In this document: piece by piece, positions 5,726-10,026 of the stretch
How the letters are laid out: each line of letters starts with the position of its first letter
Numbering within the stretch: position 1 is the first letter of the stretch
Assembly: GCA_001786395.1 (NCBI GenBank)
Contig: MFWN01000017.1
Coordinates: forward strand, 7,617 to 17,642
Direction of reading: 5' to 3'
DNA: 10,026 nt
Source: Candidatus Pacearchaeota archaeon RBG_13_36_9
GTDB lineage: Archaea; Nanobdellota; Nanobdellia; Pacearchaeales; GW2011-AR1
Translations under genes and position numbers: made by a program
Notes under the pieces: model-generated
The model's input: only the letters and a program-made list of their open reading frames with translations
The model's database searches: none
What the model was told of the DNA's origin: nothing

Positions 5726-6427
5726 ATGTTACAAGAATTAGAACAAGAGCTAGAATCACAAACAGATAAAGAAAAAGCAGCCCTTTTACAACGTTTTTTT
5801 AAAACAGGAAAAGGAGAGTACGGAGAAGGAGATGTTTTTTTAGGGGTGATTGTACCTAAGCAGAGGCAGATAGCTAAAAAGTTCAAAGAGCTTGAAATGA
5901 GTGAGATTCAGGAGCTGCTTAACTCTAAAGTTCATGAAAAAAGGCTTATAGCATTATTAATTTTAGTTGAGCAATTTAAAAAATCAGGCGGAAAAGGAAA
6001 ACAGAAGATATTTGATTTTTATCTTAATAATACAAAAAAAATTAATAACTGGGACTTGGTTGATTTGTCTGCTCCAAACATTATTGGAGCATTTCTTCTT
6101 GACAAAAAAAGGGATGTTTTGTATGAACTAGCAAGGTCAGAAAATTTATGGGAAAAAAGGATTTCGATTATATCTACTGCTGCATTTATAAGAAACAAGG
6201 ATTTTGAAGAAACAATAAAAATCTCTGAAATTCTTTTAAAGGATGAGCAGGATTTAATTCATAAGGCAGTTGGCTGGATGCTGAGAGAAGTTGGAAAAAA
6301 GGATGAGGAATGCTTAATAAAATTTTTAAACAGGAATTATAAAATTATGCCCAGAACAATGTTAAGATATAGTATTGAGAAGTTTCCAGAAGAAAAAAGA
6401 CAAAAATACTTGAAAGGAGAGATATGA
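5726..6427 (+). CDS. AlkD-like DNA alkylation repair protein (HEAT-like repeats)
   Basis: A 233-residue all-helical protein of the AlkD/AlkC DNA glycosylase family, which removes N3- and N7-alkylated purines from DNA. The segment NNWDLVDLSAPNIIG carries Trp109 and Asp113, matching the catalytic pair of Bacillus cereus AlkD in residue type and number. WEKRISIIST supplies the conserved arginine (Arg145) and GWMLREVGK a further aromatic (Trp184). The terminal RTMLRYSIEKFP is also family-typical. All key residues are present, so it is probably active. It heads a unit of four genes, with an ATGA overlap with the next start. Confidence 0.9.
   Translation: MLQELEQELESQTDKEKAALLQRFFKTGKGEYGEGDVFLGVIVPKQRQIAKKFKELEMSEIQELLNSKVHEKRLIALLILVEQFKKSGGKGKQKIFDFYLNNTKKINNWDLVDLSAPNIIGAFLLDKKRDVLYELARSENLWEKRISIISTAAFIRNKDFEETIKISEILLKDEQDLIHKAVGWMLREVGKKDEECLIKFLNRNYKIMPRTMLRYSIEKFPEEKRQKYLKGEI
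6413..6420 (+). promoter_or_regulatory. Shine-Dalgarno for the RfaE2-like gene
   Basis: AAAGGAGA lies 3 nt before the ATG at 6424, within the end of the AlkD-like gene. It supports the 4-nt ATGA overlap and coupled translation. Confidence 0.5.
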
Positions 6428-6930
6428 AAACAGAAAACAAAATAAAAACAGTAGAAGAAATTTCAAGAATAGCTGAAAAATTGAGGAAAGAAGGGAAAAC
6501 AATAGTTACAACCAATGGAAGTTTTGACATTTTACATTATGCGCATGTCAATATTCTTGAAAAAGCGAAAAATGAGGGGGATGTTTTAATTGTATTGTTA
6601 AATTCAGATAAATCTATTAAAAGATTTAAGGGGGATAGCAGGCCGATTATTCCTGAATACGAAAGGGCAAGAATGCTGTCTGCTTTGGAATGTGTTAATT
6701 ATATAGTTATTTTTAATGAAGATAAGCCTCTTAAACTTCTGGAGATTATAAAATCAAACATGCATATTAAAGGGGGCAGTTTTATTGAAGAAAGAATAAG
6801 GGAAGAAAAAGAGCTTTTGTCAAGATGGGGGGGAGAATTTAAAAATTTTGAATTAGAAGATGGCTTTTCAACAACAAACATAATAAACAAGGTTCTTGAA
6901 AAAAATGGACTTAGAAAAGATAAAGAATAA
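6424..6930 (+). CDS. RfaE2/TagD-like cytidylyltransferase-superfamily protein
   Basis: A 168-residue nucleotidyltransferase of the cytidylyltransferase-like fold. TTNGSFDILHYAHVNIL near residues 29-45 is the N-terminal signature. The usual HxGH is HYAH (His38, His41), an alanine for glycine change. LNSDKSIKRFKGDSRPI near 60-75 and the late FSTTNII near 148-154 match the SD..v...KG..RP and ISTT parts of the HldE/RfaE domain II group. Bacterial members adenylylate heptose 1-phosphate; related archaeal ones act on glycerol phosphate, FMN or other substrates. The substrate here is not determinable. The arrangement with a DNA repair gene and cbf5 is not informative about pathway. Confidence 0.8.
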   Translation: MKTENKIKTVEEISRIAEKLRKEGKTIVTTNGSFDILHYAHVNILEKAKNEGDVLIVLLNSDKSIKRFKGDSRPIIPEYERARMLSALECVNYIVIFNEDKPLKLLEIIKSNMHIKGGSFIEERIREEKELLSRWGGEFKNFELEDGFSTTNIINKVLEKNGLRKDKE

Positions 6931-6933
6931 AAA

Positions 6934-7209
6934 ATGAAAATTACACTTTATTTAGTTCCTGAAGATAATGAAGGAAAGTTGATAAAAGAATTTTTACAAA
7001 AAAATAAAATCCCATTTAAAGAGATTTTAACAAACGATTTAGCATTGCTTCAGAAAATTGCTTGCGCTCCAATTCAAGAAAGAATATCCTTGCTGGAAAT
7101 AAAGAAAAGCCATAGCATTCATGTTATTACTGGATTTATCAAACATGATTTGACTCAGTTAGTAGAGCACATTGAAAAGTATAAGCCCAATATAAAAAAT
7201 TTAAAATAA
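6934..7209 (+). CDS. Small thioredoxin/glutaredoxin-fold-like protein without an active-site CxxC
   Basis: A 91-residue protein. The N-terminus KITLYLVPEDNEGKLIKEFLQKNKIPFKEI has the strand-loop-helix-strand spacing of glutaredoxin-like proteins, but the loop where CxxC would sit reads PEDNEG. The only cysteine is Cys44 and no cis-proline TVP motif is seen, so redox catalysis is unlikely. The fold assignment is tentative and rests on pattern only. The start is 3 nt after the previous stop without a strong Shine-Dalgarno sequence. It stands between the RfaE2-like gene and cbf5, 17 nt before the latter. Confidence 0.6.
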   Translation: MKITLYLVPEDNEGKLIKEFLQKNKIPFKEILTNDLALLQKIACAPIQERISLLEIKKSHSIHVITGFIKHDLTQLVEHIEKYKPNIKNLK

Positions 7210-7213
7210 AATG

Positions 7214-7220
7214 AAGGAGG
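7214..7220 (+). promoter_or_regulatory. Strong Shine-Dalgarno for cbf5
   Basis: AAGGAGG is 6 nt before the ATG at 7227, the best ribosome-binding site in the window. It decides the start at 7227 over the internal ATG (Met15) that would lie closer to the conserved domain. An out-of-frame ATG at 7211 overlaps it and opens only a short frame. Confidence 0.7.
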
Positions 7221-7226
7221 CATATA

Positions 7227-8108
7227 ATGAAAAATGTAGACTTGGATAGAATAAGAAGAGAAAAAAGCATGAAAGAACTTCTGGATTTTTCTATTGTTAA
7301 TATAGATAAGCCAGCAGGGCCTTCAAGCTTTCAGACAGACGAGTTTGTAAAAAAATGGCTGGGCTTGAGCAAAACCAGCCATTTTGGGACGCTCGACCCC
7401 AAAGTAACTGGAGTCTTGCCAATTGCCCTAAACATGGCATGCAAGCTGCTTGGATATTTTATCGGGCATGATAAGATTTACGTGGGAATATTGCATACTC
7501 ACAAAGAGATTAAATTAAAAATACTGCAGAAGATAATTGATGAAGAGTTTACTGGAAAGATAAAACAACTGCCTCCAAGAAGGTCTAAAGTGAAAAGGCA
7601 GGAGAGAGAAAGAGAGGTAAAGAAATTTGAGATTCTTGAGAAACAAGGCAAGGATATTTTATTTTTAACAGAAGTTCAGGCAGGCACTTACATCCGCAAA
7701 CTCGCCAATGACATTGGGTTAAAAATAGGTGGGGCGCATATGACTGAGCTAAGAAGAACTAAAGCGAGCATTTTTTCTGAAGATGACGAAAATTTTGTCA
7801 GTCTTTACGAGCTTAAAACAGCGGTTGAAGAGTATGAAAAAGGAAACGAAGAGAAATTGAGAAAAATCCTTATTCCAGCTGAGATTATTTCTGAGATTTT
7901 GCCTGTTGTACATGCTAAAAAAGAGGCTGTAAAAAGCCTCTATATAGGAAAGCCTATCTTTAAAAAAGATATTGAAGAAGAGGAAGTTCCTGAAAAATTT
8001 TTGGTGTTTTATGGGGATAACTTAATAGAGGTTGCAAGAAAAAGCGAAGAGCCTGGAATTCTTGCCAGGCCGGAATTTGTCATGCAGCCAAGAAAAGAAG
8101 GGGGTTAA
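7227..8108 (+). CDS. cbf5: tRNA/rRNA pseudouridine synthase, Cbf5 (archaeal TruB) type
   Basis: A 293-residue pseudouridine synthase of the TruB/Cbf5 family. In archaea it works with Nop10, Gar1, L7Ae and H/ACA guide RNAs to modify rRNA and can also act on tRNA. Visible motifs are INIDKPAGPSSF-like NIDKPAGPSS near 25-34, the catalytic HFGTLDPKVTGVLP with Asp57, KIYVGILHTH near 83-92, QAGTYIRKLANDIG near 151-164 and GGAHMTELRRTKAS. A compact PUA domain covers about 224-285. The archaeal lineage is shown by KLLGYF and the PPRRSKVKR segment. It is shorter than typical Cbf5 (about 330), with a reduced PUA. The stop codon TAA (8106-8108) is also the first base of the repeated module that follows. 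Confidence 0.92.
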   Translation: MKNVDLDRIRREKSMKELLDFSIVNIDKPAGPSSFQTDEFVKKWLGLSKTSHFGTLDPKVTGVLPIALNMACKLLGYFIGHDKIYVGILHTHKEIKLKILQKIIDEEFTGKIKQLPPRRSKVKRQEREREVKKFEILEKQGKDILFLTEVQAGTYIRKLANDIGLKIGGAHMTELRRTKASIFSEDDENFVSLYELKTAVEEYEKGNEEKLRKILIPAEIISEILPVVHAKKEAVKSLYIGKPIFKKDIEEEEVPEKFLVFYGDNLIEVARKSEEPGILARPEFVMQPRKEGG

Positions 8109-8202
8109 CATCGCGCTTAACAAAAGTGCGAGGATTTTCAGAGATGGGGTAAAATTTGGACGGAACGAGGTGCAACCGAGTGAAGTCGGTTAAGCCCTGT
8201 TA
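8106..8202 (+). repeat. Foldable module A (direct copy of module B)
   Basis: TAACA-TC-GCGCTTAA (8106-8120) can pair with TTAAGCCCTGTTA (8190-8202), giving a 13-position helix with a bulged TC and one C-C mismatch. Inside, CGCGCTT (8112-8118) can alternatively pair with AAGTGCG (8124-8130), so two folds compete. The box ATTTTCAGAGATGG (8134-8147) is identical in module B, and AACCGA/TCGGTT (8174-8191) forms a hairpin before the closing strand. The first base coincides with the cbf5 stop codon. I do not recognise a described RNA or insertion-site family with certainty. An integron attC-like site is one reading. Confidence 0.65.
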
Positions 8203-8335
8203 GTTGCCCTCGAATACTTGGAGAGGTTGATTTTTAGTGCAACGTTTGGAACGAAGTTCCGAAAAATCCAAAGTAAAAAATCGGCGTATCAAGGGCGAAG
8301 CCCAATTTAGTCACAGAAGCAAGGGTTTGGGACTT
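8190..8335 (+). repeat. Left arm of the inverted repeat flanking the radical SAM gene
   Basis: Four blocks match, in order, the reverse complement of 9323-9382: TTAAGCCC..TGTTAGTT (8190-8205, 2 nt missing), TAAAAAATCGGC (8274-8285), AGAAG (8315-8319) and GGGTTTGGGACTT (8323-8335). The pieces absent from the other arm contain two stem-loops: 8227-8271 and 8293-8303. The nested order of the blocks means the two arms could pair along their length in DNA or RNA, with the gene as the loop. Confidence 0.75.
8227..8303 (+). other. Two stem-loops in the spacer between module A and the radical SAM gene
   Basis: Stem-loop 1 pairs TTGATTTTT (8227-8235) with AAAAATCCAA (8262-8271, one bulged C) and holds an inner hairpin GGAAC-GAA-GTTCC (8248-8260). 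Stem-loop 2 is GGGC-GAA-GCCC (8293-8303). Both inner stems share a GAA loop closed by C-G. The spacer 8109-8381 holds no supportable ORF, so this looks like structured RNA or DNA rather than a decayed gene. Confidence 0.55.
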
Positions 8336-8351
8336 CACAAATTAAGAAAGG

Positions 8352-8361
8352 CTTTTAAAAG
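8352..8361 (+). promoter_or_regulatory. TATA-like box for the radical SAM gene
   Basis: CTTTTAAAAG, within the 12-nt palindrome GCTTTTAAAAGC at 8351-8362, is centred about 25 nt before the ATG at 8382. This gives the gene its own promoter inside the inverted repeat, independent of cbf5 read-through. Confidence 0.5.
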
Positions 8362-8381
8362 CAGATTCAACTTCAGGGTAT

Positions 8382-9323
8382 ATGAGAAAGCTATTTAGAA
8401 ATATAGTTAGACAGGTAAATATCGTAAGAGGCCTACCAGAAGAAGTTGAATTAGAGCCTACCAATTACTGTAATTTATCTTGTCCTTTGTGTATTGCAGG
8501 AAGGGATTTTCAAGAAGATCCTCTTGGATTAATTGAAGATGAAAATTATTCAAGATTAGTAAGAGAATTAGTAGGGAGAGTTTATAGACTTTCTTTTTCT
8601 GGAAGAGGGGAACCAACATTACATCCAAATTTGTTTCAATATATAGGGGAGGCCCACAATCTTGGAATTAACACCTTGTTAAATACAAACGCCAACACAT
8701 TTGATGATTCTAGAGTACAAGAAGCAATTAAATCAGGTTTAGATAGAATCCACATCGGACTTGATGGTCTTACTCAAACGACATACGAGAGGTTTAGGAG
8801 AGGAGGAAATGTAAATAGGGTGTTTAATACTCTAGAAAGGTTGAGTGCACATAAAAAGAATGGTGCCCCTTATGTATTAGTTATATTTAACCTAAACAGA
8901 TATAATCAGAATGAGTTGGTTCAACTTAGTGACTTAGCAGGAGAATATCCAGCAATTGATAAAATTCAAGTTGTTATGACTTCTGTTCCAGGAGTTTATA
9001 CTGATCAAGATTATCAATCTTTACTACATGAATTTATACCAGATGATTCTCGATATATAGATGGAGGACTATTAACGCCAAATAAGAGGTGTGGCGATTA
9101 TAAGAGAGCATTTGTTACTTGGAATGGTGGATTAAGGAGATGCTGGAATGATACTCAAGGAACAACTAATTTAGGAAATGTATTCCAAGGGGGTTTTTTT
9201 AATGTTTGGGGTACCTTCAATACTATTGCTACTAAAAAAGAAGTCAGGCAAAAAAAACTAGATATTTGTGGTACTTGCGTACAATCAGTTCCATTTATGA
9301 GTAGAGTAATTTATAAAAGATAA
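8382..9323 (+). CDS. Radical SAM protein with a SPASM-like C-terminal cysteine cluster
   Basis: A 313-residue radical SAM enzyme. The cluster motif CNLSCPLC gives Cys30, Cys34 and Cys37 (CxxxCxxC) for the SAM-binding [4Fe-4S] cluster. GRGEP (74-78) is the GGEP-type motif and HIGLDGLTQTTYERFR a conserved barrel segment. C-terminal cysteines at about 237 (RCGDY), 254 (RRCWND), 296 and 299 (ICGTC) form a SPASM-like auxiliary cluster binding region. SPASM proteins modify peptides or sugars, or mature enzymes, but no precursor peptide is visible nearby, so the substrate is unknown. The gene encodes roughly 26 Arg and only about a dozen Lys, opposite to the lysine-rich neighbours, which suggests transfer. 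It is flanked by repeated modules and inverted arms, and its stop overlaps the right arm. Confidence 0.9.
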   Translation: MRKLFRNIVRQVNIVRGLPEEVELEPTNYCNLSCPLCIAGRDFQEDPLGLIEDENYSRLVRELVGRVYRLSFSGRGEPTLHPNLFQYIGEAHNLGINTLLNTNANTFDDSRVQEAIKSGLDRIHIGLDGLTQTTYERFRRGGNVNRVFNTLERLSAHKKNGAPYVLVIFNLNRYNQNELVQLSDLAGEYPAIDKIQVVMTSVPGVYTDQDYQSLLHEFIPDDSRYIDGGLLTPNKRCGDYKRAFVTWNGGLRRCWNDTQGTTNLGNVFQGGFFNVWGTFNTIATKKEVRQKKLDICGTCVQSVPFMSRVIYKR

Positions 9324-9382
9324 AGTCCCAAACCCCTTCTAAAATTTAGCCGATTTTTTATTGAAACTAACATCGGGCTTAA
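9323..9382 (-). repeat. Right arm of the inverted repeat flanking the radical SAM gene
   Basis: AAGTCCCAAACCC (9323-9335), CTTCT (9336-9340), GCCGATTTTTTA (9349-9360) and AACTAACATCGGGCTTAA (9365-9382) are reverse complements, in order, of the blocks in 8190-8335. The arm is 60 nt against 146 nt on the left, because the stem-loop-bearing segments are missing. Its first base is the last base of the radical SAM stop codon, and its distal end is the opening strand of module B. Confidence 0.75.
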
Positions 9383-9541
9383 GGGAAGTAAATTTCCCTA
9401 GAAAATTTCGACCTCGTGAGGACTTTCCCTCGAACCGCAGTTTAGAGCTAGAAAATCCGAACAGAGCTAGAGAAATTTTCAGAGATGGAAATTTATTTGG
9501 GTGAGGCACGAGCCGAGTGCCGAACCGTTTAAGCCCTGTTA
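9368..9541 (+). repeat. Foldable module B (direct copy of module A, with an insertion)
   Basis: TAACA-TC-GGGCTTAA (9368-9382) pairs perfectly with TTAAGCCCTGTTA (9529-9541) except for the bulged TC. Nested within are GGGAA/TTCCC (9383-9398), GAAAATTTC (9401-9409) with GAAATTTTC (9472-9480), and GGT-GA-GGCAC / GTGCC-GA-ACC (9500-9526), the last with tandem G-A mismatches and a GAGCCGA loop. The shared box ATTTTCAGAGATGG lies at 9475-9488. A direct repeat AGAGCTAGA occurs at 9444-9452 and 9463-9471. The strict nesting indicates a functional fold in RNA or single-stranded DNA. It is about 77 nt longer than module A, mainly through its 5' half. Confidence 0.7.
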
Positions 9542-9582
9542 TCTGTCCCGACGACTAAAAGGAGGAGAGCGCAGCGGAGCAA

Positions 9583-9601
9583 GGAAAATCTTTGATTTTC
9601 C
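9583..9601 (+). terminator. Strong hairpin between convergent transcription units
   Basis: GGAAAATC (9583-9590), loop TTT, GATTTTCC (9594-9601), a perfect 8-bp stem. It sits between the radical SAM cassette and the convergent minus-strand gene ending at 9623, where a bidirectional terminator would be expected. No long T tract follows on either strand, so it may instead belong to the tail of module B. The remainder of 9542-9622 holds no ORF. Confidence 0.4.
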
Positions 9602-9622
9602 GCAGAGTTCCCTAGGGCGCCG

Positions 9623-9934
9623 TTAATCTTCTCCATCTAAATATTTAACAACAACAAATCCATCTTCGTCAGAAAAACAATTTTGGGGTAATTCTTTTTG
9701 TTTGGTATTGCTCAGAAATTCTTCTGTTTTATATGGGCTTTTGAGAACAACATATTTCATTTTATCTTCGGTTTTGTATTCAAGCTTACTGCTATGAATA
9801 AGCCTGATTTTTCCTACTTGTGTAACAACAGCATAATGAGGGTTTATTAATCCAGAATATTTTGAAAGTTCTTGCATAACATCAATTCCTTTTTGAACGG
9901 TTGGTCTTAGATATCTTATTCCTTGTAATGGCAT
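9623..9934 (-). CDS. Hypothetical protein, unrecognised
   Basis: A 103-codon frame with no family I recognise. It has a basic N-terminal part (LRPTVQKGIDVMQELSKYSG), a central VTQVGKIRLIHSSKLEYKT segment that looks like beta strands, and an acidic end (DEDGFVVVKYLDGED). The start is uncertain. The ATG at 9934 overlaps the upstream frame by 19 nt and has a weak ribosome site, whereas the ATG at 9877 (Met20) is preceded by AAGGA and avoids the overlap, giving 84 codons. It is convergent with the radical SAM gene and lies directly beyond module B, so it could be part of the same accessory region. Confidence 0.55.
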   Translation of the reverse strand: MPLQGIRYLRPTVQKGIDVMQELSKYSGLINPHYAVVTQVGKIRLIHSSKLEYKTEDKMKYVVLKSPYKTEEFLSNTKQKELPQNCFSDEDGFVVVKYLDGED

Positions 9935-10026
9935 AGTACCTGGTAACGCTTTATATCAAATAACCTTTCATAGTTTCCAATAGTGGTTTTCCTTGTTTCT
10001 TCCACGTGGCTATCATTGTTGAAAGT
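9916..10026 (-). CDS. C-terminal end of a hypothetical protein (partial)
   Basis: The minus-strand frame from the window edge stays open for 36 codons to TAA at 9918-9916. It encodes TFNNDSHVEETRKTTIGN, then YERLFDIKRYQVLCHYKE. The start and most of the gene lie beyond the window, and no domain can be named. The codon composition looks coding-like and the next frame begins within its end, as in an operon pair. A frameshift joining the two frames cannot be excluded. Confidence 0.4.
   Translation of the reverse strand, partial: TFNNDSHVEETRKTTIGNYERLFDIKRYQVLCHYKE

Noticed and set aside
5275..5886. A 203-codon minus-strand frame opposite L31e and the AlkD start.
   Set aside because: It is Ser/Phe-rich with many cysteines, as expected for the complement of a Lys/Glu-coding purine run, and it overlaps two well-supported genes.
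8109..8381. A precursor peptide gene for the SPASM enzyme in the spacer.
   Set aside because: No ATG frame of convincing length with a ribosome site was found, and the region is dominated by hairpins and repeat arms.
9442..9456. TTTAGAGCTAGAAA resembles part of the Cas9 guide RNA scaffold.
   Set aside because: The complementary TAGC segment that closes the hairpin is missing, no cas genes or CRISPR repeats are present, and the GAAA linkage is an engineered feature of guide RNAs. The AGAGCTAGA direct repeat explains the string.
8106..9541. RNase P RNA: the minus strand near 9550-9520 reads GACAGATAACAGGGCTTAAACGG, resembling the bacterial CR-V segment, and near 9431 reads GAGGGAAAGTCC, resembling CR-I.
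   Set aside because: The two segments occur in the wrong order for one RNase P RNA, CR-I has an extra G, and the similar segment recurs in module A without a CR-I partner. Treated as coincidence around the module's closing strand.
8106..9541. Group I or group II intron around the radical SAM ORF (CAGAGATGG resembles part of the group I R segment; GTGCG at 8126 resembles a group II 5' end).
   Set aside because: No matching P7 partner, no domain V-like hairpin with the AGC triad, and no interrupted exon gene. The encoded protein is not an intron endonuclease or reverse transcriptase.

Overview
The window looks like chromosomal DNA of an archaeon, most likely a small-genome DPANN-type lineage (Woesearchaeota/Pacearchaeota-like; this placement is inferred). 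The evidence is a set of archaeal/eukaryal information-processing genes (ribosomal proteins S19e, L39e and L31e, and a Cbf5-type pseudouridine synthase), AT-rich DNA with lysine-rich proteins, and TATA-like boxes centred about 25 nt before start codons. Several genes are of bacterial type: S-adenosylmethionine synthetase MetK, a UPF0371 protein, an AlkD-like glycosylase and an RfaE2-like nucleotidyltransferase.

Layout: 2-103 is the tail of a PEP-utilising enzyme mobile domain. 225-1733 (UPF0371) and 1835-3004 (metK) are single genes, each with the same TTTAAAAATA box at the same distance from its ATG. 3052-4312 is a tightly overlapping three-gene unit: a stand-alone NFACT-R domain, a PHP-domain protein and a YhbY-type RNA-binding protein. 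4305-5686 is a ribosomal block: S19e behind a two-hairpin leader, then a hairpin pair that may hide a 29-codon ORF, then L39e and L31e. L31e carries a long charged tail. 5697-8108 is an apparent operon of an AlkD-like protein, an RfaE2-like nucleotidyltransferase, a small cysteine-poor protein and cbf5.

From 8106 onward the character changes. A 942-bp radical SAM/SPASM gene (8382-9323) with its own TATA-like box is flanked by two direct copies of a foldable module (A 8106-8202, B 9368-9541). Each module is closed by TAACA...GCTTAA / TTAAGCCCTGTTA. Module A begins exactly at the cbf5 stop codon. The gene also lies between nested inverted-repeat arms (8190-8335 and 9323-9382). The right arm is a shortened copy of the left one, and the missing parts contain its two stem-loops. 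This is the most unusual part of the window. It could be a transposon- or integron-cassette-like cargo unit, or a large structured RNA with an ORF in its loop. No transposase or integrase is visible.

Beyond a further hairpin (9583-9601), two unrecognised minus-strand reading frames (9623-9934 and 9916-10026, the latter running off the end) face the cassette. The central part of the window is mostly translation and RNA modification (ribosomal proteins, NFACT-R, YhbY, Cbf5). The right end is accessory in nature.
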